64,000 bases of DNA from Erythrobacter ramosus (GTDB lineage: Bacteria > Pseudomonadota > Alphaproteobacteria > Sphingomonadales > Sphingomonadaceae). Positions 8,851 through 16,924 of this stretch are shown here, piece after piece. How positions within the stretch are numbered: position 1 is the first letter of the stretch; the number at the start of each line of letters is the position of its first letter. The notes below the pieces were generated by a model, which saw nothing but the letters and a program-made list of their open reading frames with translations, was not told where the DNA came from and made no database searches. Position numbers and translations under genes: made by a program. Location: NCBI RefSeq assembly GCF_009828055.1, contig NZ_WTYB01000001.1, positions 201,183 to 265,182 of the forward strand, read 5' to 3'.

Positions 8851-9750
8851 TCAGGCGAGCCAGGGCACCGCGAGCAGTTCGGCAGTGCCCTTCCACTCGT
8901 TGGTCTCCCCGCCCGAGGCGAGCTCGCTGTTGAGCAGCTTCAGACCGGCGCTTTCGAGCGAGGGCGGCACCACCAGCAGGTTCGGCATGATGCCAAGTGG
9001 GCGGCCATAATCGCCCTTCATGCTCATCAGGGCAGCTCGCGCGGCGGCATAGTTGGCGGCGTTGAGGGTCTGCTTCGATCCCCAAGCCTGCTGCCAGAAG
9101 CCGTAACCAACGTTCAGCCGCGCATCGACGCCGTAGACGTACTCGTTGCGGTCGAAGACATTGTCGTCGGTCGGCTTGTCCTTCGATACCAGCTGGCCGA
9201 AATCGCGGCGCACCTGGAGCATGATCGGCTTGATCACGCGGCTGACGTCGAGCAGGAACCACGGGGTGCCGGAACCGCCATCGGTGTTGGCGACCGACTG
9301 GGCCTCGCCGTCCTCGTCGAGCACCGGGTGATCCGTGTCGAAGAAGTTCTGCCCGTCATAGCAGGTGGTGGAAAAGCCCGCCTTGAGCAGATCCCAGATC
9401 AGCCGCTCGGGCTTGCTGATCGTGCTTTCGCCCATCTGCTCGAACAGCAAGCTGTAGTGACCGAGGTTGTCCGTCTCGATATCGTCGCGATCGACGCCGA
9501 GGGTCAGCTCCCACTTCTTCTCCTTGATCGCGTAATCGCTTTCGGAGATGTTCTGGACGACGCGCTCGCCGACCCATTCGCGCACGTCGGGCATCTTGCC
9601 CAGCCAGCCGTATTTCTGCTCCTTCTGGCTGGAGGGGACGCGGGTGGCGACGCGGGCCGATTGCGGCTTTGCAACCGACTGCTGGCCGCGCTGCATCGCC
9701 GCCGAATATCCGGTGCGAAGCGAGGCCAGGTTTGCATTGTTGATGATCAT
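8851..9750 (-). CDS. Major capsid protein, Mu gpT family
   Basis: A 299-residue protein starting MIINNANLASLRTGYSAAMQ, the usual gpT opening, with KKWELTLGVDRDDIETDNLG and FSTTCYDGQNFFDTDHPV in the middle, both hallmarks of the Mu-like gpT family. It forms the head shell. The start has a good ribosome site (AAGGAAACAGGCAC before ATG). It follows the decoration-protein gene and precedes a hairpin and gp35, so head genes keep the Mu order I-(cement)-T. About the usual 300 residues, complete. Confidence 0.95.
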   Translation of the reverse strand: MIINNANLASLRTGYSAAMQRGQQSVAKPQSARVATRVPSSQKEQKYGWLGKMPDVREWVGERVVQNISESDYAIKEKKWELTLGVDRDDIETDNLGHYSLLFEQMGESTISKPERLIWDLLKAGFSTTCYDGQNFFDTDHPVLDEDGEAQSVANTDGGSGTPWFLLDVSRVIKPIMLQVRRDFGQLVSKDKPTDDNVFDRNEYVYGVDARLNVGYGFWQQAWGSKQTLNAANYAAARAALMSMKGDYGRPLGIMPNLLVVPPSLESAGLKLLNSELASGGETNEWKGTAELLAVPWLA

Positions 9751-9782
9751 GTGCCTGTTTCCTTGCTGGCGATGCGATCGGG

Positions 9783-10232
9783 TTAAACGGGGTTGGCGAT
9801 GCCTTCGACGTAGACCCGCGTGAGGGCCTCATCGAAGCGCACCCACACGCCCTGGTCATCGACATCGGCGACGAACCCGGCGGGCGATCGAGCGGCGGAG
9901 TTGCTGGTCTTGGCCACGGTCTCGTCATCGACGATCCAGCAGATGTCCCCGATCTGGGCGATCGTGATTTCATCGGTGCTCGCCGAGTTCTTGAACAGGA
10001 AGGTGCCCGGGCGGAACTGGACGGGCAGGTCACCGGCGCTGCCAGCGGCATTGTCAACCCGCTCTTCAGCGCGGCCGACACCGACCGATCCGGTCGCGGC
10101 TGCGCCCTTGGTGATGTAGCCGGCGGCGTTACGCATCACGAGCGCCCCGGCATGGATCAGGGCAACGGCAGCAAGGCCGGACTGGATACCGGGCTGGCGC
10201 ATCGGGGTGTTACGGTCTGTTGCAAGAGCCAT
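9783..10232 (-). CDS. Capsid decoration (cement) protein, probable
   Basis: A 149-residue protein (MALATDRNTPMRQPGIQSGL...) with VALIHAGALVMRN, then ITKGAAATGSVGVGRAEERV, and a C-terminal GVWVRFDEALTRVYVEGIANPV. The beta-rich layout and its place directly between the I protease/scaffold and gpT capsid genes match head decoration or cement proteins of transposable phages. It starts 1 nt after the upstream stop. The function is inferred from context. Confidence 0.65.
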   Translation of the reverse strand: MALATDRNTPMRQPGIQSGLAAVALIHAGALVMRNAAGYITKGAAATGSVGVGRAEERVDNAAGSAGDLPVQFRPGTFLFKNSASTDEITIAQIGDICWIVDDETVAKTSNSAARSPAGFVADVDDQGVWVRFDEALTRVYVEGIANPV

Positions 10233-10233
10233 C

Positions 10234-10845
10234 TCAGGCTACCTCCTCTTCAATGCCGAGCTCAGCAGCGCGGGCTTTCTTGAACGCGGCCGGATCGATG
10301 CCCATCAGCGCGATCACTGCGCGGTCAGCTTCGTCCAGGTCTGTGGTGGTGCGGGCTGGCTGACGGCCGTGAAGCGACACAGCTTCGCTGGCGACCGCCG
10401 GCATGGCGGCGATCAGCTCTTCGGTGCCCTTCGGATCCTTCTGGTGCATGGCGATGTACCGGTCGCGCATCGGCTTCACGCCCACGCGCCCTTCGGCAAT
10501 CGCGCCATCGACGAAGGCCTGGGCAGCCTGCAACGAGATGCTGGCTTGCAGCGCGTTGAACTGCTTGGTGGTCTCAACCAGCTGCGACTGAAGTGCGGTG
10601 ATCGCGGTTTCGTCAGCAACGCCCTCGCGCAGGGTGCCGATCCGCGTGAGGATCGCATCGCTCGTTACCGCGCCCTGAAGCGCCAGTGCGGTGGCGATGG
10701 GCTGCAAGGCGGCATTGATGGCGCTCGCCATCTCCTTGTTGTTTTCACTGCCACCGCTCATCTTCTTGACAGCCGCGAGGATCGCTTCCTCGGTCGCGTC
10801 ATCGCCGAGGCCGAGCGCTGCGGCGATTGCTTTCATGAAGTCCAT
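10234..10845 (-). CDS. Possible internal scaffold protein (gpZ-like) made from an in-frame start
   Basis: Inside the protease gene, in the same frame, an ATG at 10845 (MDFMKAIAAALGLGDDATEE) is preceded by AGAGG with an 8-nt spacer. Initiation here would give about 203 residues containing only the helical C-terminal scaffold part. Mu makes its scaffold Z from an internal start in gene I in the same way. The evidence is the ribosome site and the domain boundary; expression is not shown. Confidence 0.45.
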   Translation of the reverse strand: MDFMKAIAAALGLGDDATEEAILAAVKKMSGGSENNKEMASAINAALQPIATALALQGAVTSDAILTRIGTLREGVADETAITALQSQLVETTKQFNALQASISLQAAQAFVDGAIAEGRVGVKPMRDRYIAMHQKDPKGTEELIAAMPAVASEAVSLHGRQPARTTTDLDEADRAVIALMGIDPAAFKKARAAELGIEEEVA

Positions 10846-11319
10846 GCCATTTTCCTCTGCATGCAGGGCTTCGAGCCCCTTCAGGTTGGGTTGATTGACC
10901 AGGCTCGCGCGCCGGATGGCGACGATCTGCTTGTTCTTGGTGTGGGCGATCACCGGGCTGATGCCGCGGTAAGCCTTGTCCTCGCGCAGCTGGCGTCCGG
11001 TACCGGTCCATTCGACCTGCCCCCAGATCCCGTCCTGCCGGGCTTCAAGCGCCACGATCCAGCCGCGCGCTGGCGCAGGCTGGCCCAGCGGGGCGGCAAG
11101 ATCGGTGGAGTGGCACTCGTCCAGTACCAGTCGCTCGCCATCAGTCAGGCTTGCTGCGATCAGCGCATCGTAATCCTCCACAGTGTAGGGGCCGCGACCG
11201 TCCACCGTCTCAACGCGTCCGCCACCAGGTAGAAGGTGCAGCCATTCACGCCCATCTTCGGGCATGCTGGCAGGCAGCTGGGGGGCGTTGCAAAGGGCGA
11301 GGGCGATCGACTTGGTCAC
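10234..11319 (-). CDS. Head maturation protease and scaffold, Mu gpI family
   Basis: A 361-residue protein with a GTG start. Residues 1-150 form the protease part: RGPYTVEDYDALIAAS, then VLDECHSTDL, then ARGWIVALEARQDGIWGQVEW and KAYRGISPVIAH, the pattern of the Mu I family in which His and Ser residues serve catalysis. The last 200 residues are helical and charged, the scaffold. It cleaves itself and the scaffold as the head expands. A repeated 23-bp element lies 31 nt before the start, in the place of the Mu promoter PI. Confidence 0.9.
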   Translation of the reverse strand: MTKSIALALCNAPQLPASMPEDGREWLHLLPGGGRVETVDGRGPYTVEDYDALIAASLTDGERLVLDECHSTDLAAPLGQPAPARGWIVALEARQDGIWGQVEWTGTGRQLREDKAYRGISPVIAHTKNKQIVAIRRASLVNQPNLKGLEALHAEENGMDFMKAIAAALGLGDDATEEAILAAVKKMSGGSENNKEMASAINAALQPIATALALQGAVTSDAILTRIGTLREGVADETAITALQSQLVETTKQFNALQASISLQAAQAFVDGAIAEGRVGVKPMRDRYIAMHQKDPKGTEELIAAMPAVASEAVSLHGRQPARTTTDLDEADRAVIALMGIDPAAFKKARAAELGIEEEVA

Positions 11320-11350
11320 CCAGCCTTAATGGCAGCACGCAAAGGGTGCT

Positions 11351-11373
11351 GGCATGCCCGCGGCGGCGGGCGG
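11351..11373 (-). promoter_or_regulatory. Late control element before the protease gene (PI-like), copy 2 of a 23-bp repeat
   Basis: Read on the minus strand the element holds the dyad GCCCGC-CGCC-GCGGGC followed by ATGCC. All 23 bp recur at 20616-20638. In both places exactly 31 nt separate it from the start codon, and CCATTA here aligns with CCATAG there. The position matches Mu PI. That it binds the Mor-type activator is inference. Confidence 0.55.
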
Positions 11374-11453
11374 CGTCAGATCATTTGGGGGAAATCGGGA
11401 GCGGCGATTCGTGCCCGATGTGCTTTGCCTGCCAAACTTCGCCCGATATGGAA

Positions 11454-11476
11454 AGGCCCGCCGAACCGGCGGGCCT
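11454..11476 (-). terminator. Terminator-like hairpin after the gpG gene
   Basis: A 10-bp stem with a 3-nt loop (AGGCCCGCCG paired with CGGCGGGCCT), read leftwards and followed by TTTCC. It lies 40 nt after the gpG stop and before the 23-bp element of the protease gene, so it would separate two late transcription units. The T run is short, so strength is uncertain. Confidence 0.55.
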
Positions 11477-11515
11477 CGCATCGATCAGCACCCTGGCTTG
11501 CACTTGCAGCACTGA

Positions 11516-12019
11516 TCAGCCTTCCTCGCCCAGCTGCTGGCCCGCATATTCGTCGGCGATCTCGATGATCGCTTCAGCATCGTCCTTCGAGATCCCCAGC
11601 CACGGCCGCGCCGGGATCGTGCCCCATGGGATCGGGCGGCCGCGGCCGTCCCGTCCGAAGGCGCCCTTGGTGGCACCGAACTGCATCACGCCGGAATAGA
11701 TCAGCGAGCTGCCGATCACGACGCTGTCGCGATTGACGATGCGCTGGATCTCGCGCCGCAGCCGGCCGATCAGGTAGAGGGTCTTGGTCAGCGACTGCCC
11801 GCCGTATTCGCGCGCGCGGTAGCGATCGAGCGTCGATTGCTTCTTCGGCGCCCACGCCTTGCCGTCCGGCCCCACGCCCTGGTTGAACCGCTGGCGCGTC
11901 GCATCGACCATGTATTCGGCGATGTCCTCGTAAAGCGGCGTGGCATCCTCCATACCGGCGATCGCGCGCTGCAGTGCCGACCTTGTCTCACCGGCGTTGA
12001 ATTGGACGTTGAATGCCAT
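11516..12019 (-). CDS. Phage virion morphogenesis protein, Mu gpG family
   Basis: A 167-residue protein (MAFNVQFNAGETRSALQRAI...) with YMVDATRQRFNQGVGPDGKAW, the diagnostic gpG motif, and a C-terminal RPIPWGTIPARPWLGIS. The family includes Mu gpG and P2 gpS and acts in tail completion or head-tail joining. I chose 12019 because GGGAGA lies 7 nt upstream; a start at 12049 would lack a ribosome site. It is followed by a hairpin and the next control element. Confidence 0.88.
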   Translation of the reverse strand: MAFNVQFNAGETRSALQRAIAGMEDATPLYEDIAEYMVDATRQRFNQGVGPDGKAWAPKKQSTLDRYRAREYGGQSLTKTLYLIGRLRREIQRIVNRDSVVIGSSLIYSGVMQFGATKGAFGRDGRGRPIPWGTIPARPWLGISKDDAEAIIEIADEYAGQQLGEEG

Positions 12020-12103
12020 TATGCTTCTCCCGTCGATGGCACCTGCCACCGGGTTTCTGCTTCGGGTCGTTTCGGACGTCGGGTATAGGCCATCGACCCT
12101 CTC

Positions 12104-13366
12104 TCAGCCCTTGTTGCGCCGCCTCACGAAGAACGATTTGAGGTAGAGCGACCGCCGACCGCTGCGAACCTCCCAGATCGCTTCGTACACTACCCCGCCA
12201 ATGGCCTTTCGCATGATGACGCGCTGCAGGTTGCCGAGCTTGGAGTCCTTCCCCAGCTCGATGACATCCGGATTACTCGCGATCGCGGGCAGCAGCGCAA
12301 AATCCGAAGGCTCGATTGGGAACGGGTCTTTGCTGCGCTTTCCATGCCGGTTGAAGATATGGGTCGAAAGCTGGGTATCGATCACATAGTCGAACCCGCT
12401 CACGTCCAAGCCGTCCTTCAGACTGGCAAGGCGCGCAGCCTGATCTGTCCGCACAAGCCCCAGTGTGCGCACGGGCGGTAATGGGCGCCGGTTCTCGTCG
12501 CCAGCAGCACTCCCCTCCTCGACCCGCTGCGCATAGCGGCGCAGATCGTCGGCCGTGCTGGGCAAGCGGCGGTAGGCATCCGCCAGCGCATCAGCGCGAT
12601 CGGGCGGAAGCGCAGCCATGAACGCTTTGCTCACCTGTTGATCCCACAATCGGAACTTGCCGGCGATCGCGCTCACCTCGCCCGAAACGCTGGCGCCCGG
12701 CGCATAGTCCCAGCCGCGGCCGATCCCTTCTGGGGCGCCGGTCTTGGGATCGATGCGGTCCCAGCCATCGGGAAGCTTTTTGTCGGGCTTGCCGCCCATG
12801 CGCCGGGCCGCGGCGTTCGAATTGGCCCCGACGACGTAGCAGCTGCAGCCCCAGTCCGAAGGTGGATAGAACTTGTCCCAAAAGGGATGATCGGGCGGTA
12901 ACATCAGCCCGTCCCAGCTGAGATGCTGCGGCCGCGGTTCCTGGCTGCCGCCGTGGCGATAGATCCACCACTTGAAATTGCTGGCGCGTAGCTGGGCAAA
13001 CCGCCCGGCGGCGTAGGAGGTGCTGGCATTGGTACTGAGGATCGTCTTCACCCGCCACGCTTCGCCCTGGATGGTTCCCTGCCCGGTCCAGCCGGTCCAG
13101 CCATGCCGACGGACAATCGCGTCGAAGTCGCGGCGGAACTCCTCGATCCCGCGTCCCTCGGCGATCGCCTTGTCGACCGCGGCGGCAAGATCGGTCAGCA
13201 GATCGGCCTTGGCAGCGCCCGCCACCATGAAGCCGCGATCATGCTCCTCGCGCAGCATGTCGTCCCAGAATTCGGTCGGGACGAGGTTGCCGAGCTTGCG
13301 GCGGAAGAATGCCACCTGTTCTGTGAACGGGCGGCCAAACACGCCAGACACCGGATCGTCAGACAC
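12104..13366 (-). CDS. Head morphogenesis protein, Mu gpF family, with a C-terminal PBECR-like nuclease domain
   Basis: A 420-residue protein with a GTG start. Residues 1-240 are the gpF/SPP1 gp7 minor head domain: AEGRGIEEFRRDFDAIVRRH, TILSTNASTSYAAGRFAQLR, SWDGLMLPPDHPFWDKFYPP and DWGCSCYV. Residues about 326-420 (YVIDTQLSTHIFNRHGKRSK, later GGVVYEAIWEVRSGRRSLYL) resemble the phage Barnase-EndoU-ColicinE5/D-RelE-like toxin domains found fused to phage head proteins, with a conserved His in NRHG. As a minor head protein it could be carried in the virion. The nuclease call is by motif memory. Confidence 0.85.
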   Translation of the reverse strand: MSDDPVSGVFGRPFTEQVAFFRRKLGNLVPTEFWDDMLREEHDRGFMVAGAAKADLLTDLAAAVDKAIAEGRGIEEFRRDFDAIVRRHGWTGWTGQGTIQGEAWRVKTILSTNASTSYAAGRFAQLRASNFKWWIYRHGGSQEPRPQHLSWDGLMLPPDHPFWDKFYPPSDWGCSCYVVGANSNAAARRMGGKPDKKLPDGWDRIDPKTGAPEGIGRGWDYAPGASVSGEVSAIAGKFRLWDQQVSKAFMAALPPDRADALADAYRRLPSTADDLRRYAQRVEEGSAAGDENRRPLPPVRTLGLVRTDQAARLASLKDGLDVSGFDYVIDTQLSTHIFNRHGKRSKDPFPIEPSDFALLPAIASNPDVIELGKDSKLGNLQRVIMRKAIGGVVYEAIWEVRSGRRSLYLKSFFVRRRNKG

Positions 13367-13493
13367 AGGCTCGCTCCCGAATGCCCCTCAGCGGCGATTT
13401 AAGAGGGTCTAAGAGGCCCCTCAATCGATTTTTGGCTACCGTTGGGCCATCAAGCGCTCCAGCGGTCGTTTCCGGGCCTTGTAACGCAGGCAT
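13359..13493 (-). CDS. Possible 44-residue phage protein filling the portal-gpF gap
   Basis: An ATG 1 nt after the portal stop opens a frame (MPALQGPETTAGALDGPTV...) that closes with TGA 8 nt inside the gpF start, so the frame exactly bridges the gap and would be translationally coupled at both ends. The C-terminus is basic (LLDPLKSPLRGIRERACV). No good ribosome site is visible and no family is recognised. It could instead be non-coding spacer. Confidence 0.4.
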   Translation of the reverse strand: MPALQGPETTAGALDGPTVAKNRLRGLLDPLKSPLRGIRERACV

Positions 13494-13494
13494 G

Positions 13495-15066
13495 TCAGAC
13501 AGCCGTTTCGTCAGCGATATCGCTGCGCCCGGCAGCCGTTGCTGCGGCCAGCCCGCCAGCCAGTGCGGCAGCGAGGCCGCTTGCATCGATCTCGCCATAG
13601 GCATTGGCCAGCATGTCGCGCAGCTCGGCCAGATCGCTGGCCTTCTCCAGCATGACAGCGATCGTTGCCGTCATCTCAGCGACCGATGCCTCGGCTTGGC
13701 TTGCCATCGCGGCGGCGATCTGCGCGGCCGGCGCGGCCGGGCGACGCTGCGATTGCTGGGGCGCTTCGATCGCAGGCTCACCGGGATTGCTCGCGATCGA
13801 TGCCGGAGCGGCGCTGGGCGGACGCAGGATATCCTCACCCTGTCCGGGATCGCTGAGACCGAACTTGCCCCGCACTTCTGCCTGACTGACCCGGAAGCCC
13901 AGCGGTACGAGCTTGGCAAGGCTCTCCGACAGCATCGTGAGGTCTTCCTGTTCGGGCCGCGCGATGACGATGCGCGGGTATGCCTTGCCCGGGCCGAATT
14001 CGAGATCACACCAGGGGCGCACCAGATCCCGGTTGAGCGCAGCTGCCAGCGCCTTGCAGTCAGCGCGCTCGATATCCTCGCGCACGTCGTTGTGGACGTT
14101 GGCCTGCCCCGAGCCGAGGCCGCCGGCCTGCGCATCCGTGGTGTTGGTCTGGCCGAGCACCGCCTTCGAGATCTGGCGATCGAGCCAGTCCGACCGCTTT
14201 TCGTAGAGGTCCGACCCTGCGGTGACGTTCTTCGATTCAATGAAGTCGATCGACATGCCATCGGGCACGATCGCCGCGCAGTCCCCGGCGATGTTGGCGA
14301 CGGCGCGGTACAGGGTCGCCTTGTCATCTTCGGTCGCGCTCGAGCTGTATTTGCCGATGCGGACGGGCTGGCCGTAAGTCTGGGTGAAGATCGCCCAGTC
14401 GCGCTGGGTATAGGCCTTGAACATCCACGCCCAGCTGGCGAGCCGGGCGAGGCCCGATCGCACCGGCAGGCCGGACTTCGCCCGGATGCCGAGCTGGATG
14501 AACTTGAAGGCGGGCAGTCGCTCATCAATGCCGTTGCCCTCCGGCCCGCCGCGCAAGAGCGGTGTGACGCCGTCCTGATCGAAGCGGAAGAAGCGCGGAT
14601 CGCGCCATTCGAGCCGGTTGGGACGGTACTGGCCTTCGCTCACCTCCCAGATGATCTCGGTGAACGACACGCCCTTGCCGATCGCGTCGAGGATGTTGAA
14701 GGTCTCGTCCGCCAGTTCGTCCCGGCCCAGCCAGTCGCGCACCATGTCGGCGCGGCGCACATCCTCGGCGCTGTCGCTGGCGGGCTCCACACTGACATCG
14801 ACCTGGCTGACCGCACGCTTGCGGGTGCCCAGCACGCCGACATAGTGAAGGTCGCGCTCCTCGATCTGCTCGGCCAGCTCGAAATAGGACAGCGGTTCGC
14901 CCTGATCGGCATCGCGCAGCAGGCGCGCGAGCCGGATCGGGGTCAGCCCGTCAGCCGGATAACCGGAGATGGGCTGGCGCACGCCGGCCAGCGTCGGCCC
15001 CGCCACCTCACGGGTCAGGACCGCTTTCTTCAGGGGTTGCCCCCATTGGTCCACCAGCGTGCTCAT
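13495..15066 (-). CDS. Portal protein, Mu gp29 family (DUF935)
   Basis: A 523-residue protein with the DUF935 signatures GDPLSYFELAEQIEERDLHY (here GEPLSY...), LGTRKRAVSQVDVSVEP, KGVSFTEIIWEVSEGQYRPN, and RDWAIFTQTYGQPVRIGKY. It forms the portal ring through which DNA enters the head. Length is the usual 500-530. The start ATG overlaps the stop of the 69-residue gene (ATGA). The last 90 residues are an Ala/Gln-rich tail with PAAPAAQIAAAMASQAE, which looks variable. Confidence 0.95.
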   Translation of the reverse strand: MSTLVDQWGQPLKKAVLTREVAGPTLAGVRQPISGYPADGLTPIRLARLLRDADQGEPLSYFELAEQIEERDLHYVGVLGTRKRAVSQVDVSVEPASDSAEDVRRADMVRDWLGRDELADETFNILDAIGKGVSFTEIIWEVSEGQYRPNRLEWRDPRFFRFDQDGVTPLLRGGPEGNGIDERLPAFKFIQLGIRAKSGLPVRSGLARLASWAWMFKAYTQRDWAIFTQTYGQPVRIGKYSSSATEDDKATLYRAVANIAGDCAAIVPDGMSIDFIESKNVTAGSDLYEKRSDWLDRQISKAVLGQTNTTDAQAGGLGSGQANVHNDVREDIERADCKALAAALNRDLVRPWCDLEFGPGKAYPRIVIARPEQEDLTMLSESLAKLVPLGFRVSQAEVRGKFGLSDPGQGEDILRPPSAAPASIASNPGEPAIEAPQQSQRRPAAPAAQIAAAMASQAEASVAEMTATIAVMLEKASDLAELRDMLANAYGEIDASGLAAALAGGLAAATAAGRSDIADETAV

Positions 15067-15272
15067 TCTGTTTGTCCCTCATCAAGGTGCGTTGCGTGAT
15101 CGCCGCACCAGCTGTCGGCCCAGACCAGCGGCCACACTGCGCGCGGACGGTTGTCGTCGCCGATGAATACGACAGGGGCATGCCGCCGGCATTGGCCGCC
15201 GCTGCGGGGCCGGGCCTGCGCGTCGCTGGGCTGCAGGAAGACACAGGTGCTGCATTGCGCTTTGCCGATCAC
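15063..15272 (-). CDS. Small Cys-rich phage protein (CxxC ... CRRHAP ... WCGDH)
   Basis: A GTG start at 15272 overlaps the terminase stop (GTGA) and the TGA stop overlaps the portal start (ATGA); GGGAGA lies 8 nt before the start. The 69-residue product (VIGKAQCSTCVFLQPSDAQA...) carries CxxC, then CRRHAPVVF, then WPLVWADSWCGDH. This spacing is shared by small proteins in many phages and genomic islands and looks like a metal-binding knuckle. Function unknown. A longer reading to 15428 exists but runs through the terminase gene and lacks a ribosome site. Confidence 0.75.
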   Translation of the reverse strand: MIGKAQCSTCVFLQPSDAQARPRSGGQCRRHAPVVFIGDDNRPRAVWPLVWADSWCGDHATHLDEGQTE

Positions 15273-16924
15273 CAGGCATCTCCCGAACGAAGGCGAACGC
15301 CCAGCGGCGCGCGGAACGGATCGCGGGCCAGCCCGGGATCGTCGCCATCCGGATCGTCGAATGAAGAACGGGACTGGCTGACAGGGACATAGCCGTATTC
15401 GATCGCCCCTTGGCGGGATGCATACCAAGCCAGCATGCCGGCGATCGCGGTGTCGCCGTGACGGTCGAAACCATCGCTGCCCTTGTAGCGCATGTCGTCC
15501 GGCACCTTCACGACGCCGCCATCATAGGCCAGCGCCTGATGATCGCGCACCACGTCCTCGTCGGCCGCGATCCGCACGGTGCGTTCGCCAAAGGCCTCCA
15601 CGTAAGGGGTGCCGTTCTCGCGGTACCATTCCCGGCTCAGCTTGATTTCGGAGATCCGCTCGCCATACCGCTGGGCCGCGACTTCGGCGAGGTAGGCACC
15701 ATTGCCGGTCGCATCGAGCGCACCGTGCCCCAAACGCGGCACGGCATCACAGACGTAGAACAGGATATCGCGCTGCGCCTCGAACGGGACGTTGCGCATC
15801 TCCACCACCAGCCGCCAGCGGCGGACCAGATCCTGCCCCAGCTGCTGGATGACCAGATCGGACGCATCGCCGCTGCGGGCAAAGTCATGCCCGAAATCAT
15901 GGCGGCGCTTGGGATCGAGCCTGTCGAGCAGCGGGCGCAGGTGCATCCGGCACCAGTCGGCAATCTGCCGCTGGCGGGCGCCCTTGTCCGCCGCCTTGAA
16001 GCTGTCGGGCAAGTGCAGCCGCACCACGTCAACGGACCGGTCAGTTACTTGCTCGATCACGACCCGCGCCAGCGCAGCGCCTTCGGCATCGGCGGGCACC
16101 ACGTCGAGCTCCTGGCTCATTGCCGAGGTGCGCGCGCCATAGGCGCCGCGGATGCGCTGCTCCCATTCGCGCTCGGCCTCTTCCGACCAGGTGAGCCCGC
16201 GCATCAGGCAGACGCGCCGGTAGAGACCATTGGCGACCGCCGCGCCGAACGGGATATGGTGGATATTGAAGGGCACCTTCCCGGCGCGGGCTTCGCGGAT
16301 CAGTTCGTTGAACGGGTTGAGCACGCCGTTGTGGGTGGAGATCACCCGGATCTTGCCGCCCCAGATCAGCAGCGCGTTCACCGCGTCCAGGACGGCTCTC
16401 ACATCCTTGTGAAACGCCGCCTCGTCGATCACGACAATGCCCTGAAGGCCGCGGATGTTCTCCGGCCGGGAGCTCAGCGCCTCGACCCGGTACCCGCTGG
16501 CAAAGGTGATCCGGTAGGCCGAGATATCACGGCTGCTGCCGTCCTCGCGCTGATCCTTGAACACGAACTCCTCGATGTCGGCCAGCTCGCCTGCGACGAC
16601 GCGCGCGAAGTGGGCGACATAGCCGATGAACTCGCGCCCCTTGTCCTTGGTGTCGCCGATGTAGAACACGTTGTCGCCGCCGGCCGAACGCGCGGACGCA
16701 GCGATCAGCGTGTCGTCCAGCGCCTCGGCAAAGGTGATGCCGGTACGGCGGCCCTTCTCGCACACTTTCAGATCGCTCTTGTCCTCCAGCCACTCGACCT
16801 GGTGGCGCATGAGGATGCCATCGGCGAGCGGATCGAGCTCGGCCGGGATCTCCGCGCCCCGTGTCAAGTCGGCCGGAAGCTTCTCTTCCTCGCGGGCGAG
16901 GACAGGGGCAGCGGGTTCGGTCAC
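15269..16924 (-). CDS. Terminase large subunit, Mu gp28 family
   Basis: A 551-residue packaging motor. The ATPase part has HQVEWLEDKSDLKVCEKGRR (adenine-binding and arginine-finger region, KGRRTGITFA replacing a classical Walker A), and LQGIVVIDEAAFHKDV (Walker B and catalytic Glu). The nuclease part has FGHDFARSGDASDLVI, ALDATGNGAYLAEVAAQRYG and FDRHGDTAIAGMLAW, the RNase H-like acidic residues. It starts inside the gp27 stop (ATGA). Full length for the family. Confidence 0.95.
   Translation of the reverse strand: MTEPAAPVLAREEEKLPADLTRGAEIPAELDPLADGILMRHQVEWLEDKSDLKVCEKGRRTGITFAEALDDTLIAASARSAGGDNVFYIGDTKDKGREFIGYVAHFARVVAGELADIEEFVFKDQREDGSSRDISAYRITFASGYRVEALSSRPENIRGLQGIVVIDEAAFHKDVRAVLDAVNALLIWGGKIRVISTHNGVLNPFNELIREARAGKVPFNIHHIPFGAAVANGLYRRVCLMRGLTWSEEAEREWEQRIRGAYGARTSAMSQELDVVPADAEGAALARVVIEQVTDRSVDVVRLHLPDSFKAADKGARQRQIADWCRMHLRPLLDRLDPKRRHDFGHDFARSGDASDLVIQQLGQDLVRRWRLVVEMRNVPFEAQRDILFYVCDAVPRLGHGALDATGNGAYLAEVAAQRYGERISEIKLSREWYRENGTPYVEAFGERTVRIAADEDVVRDHQALAYDGGVVKVPDDMRYKGSDGFDRHGDTAIAGMLAWYASRQGAIEYGYVPVSQSRSSFDDPDGDDPGLARDPFRAPLGVRLRSGDAW

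Noticed and set aside
10207..11232. Plus-strand frame of 341 codons
   Set aside because: Antisense to the gpI protease/scaffold gene, which has family motifs and a ribosome site.
13381..15099. Plus-strand frame of 572 codons
   Set aside because: Antisense to the DUF935 portal gene; Arg/His/Asp-rich with no domain pattern.
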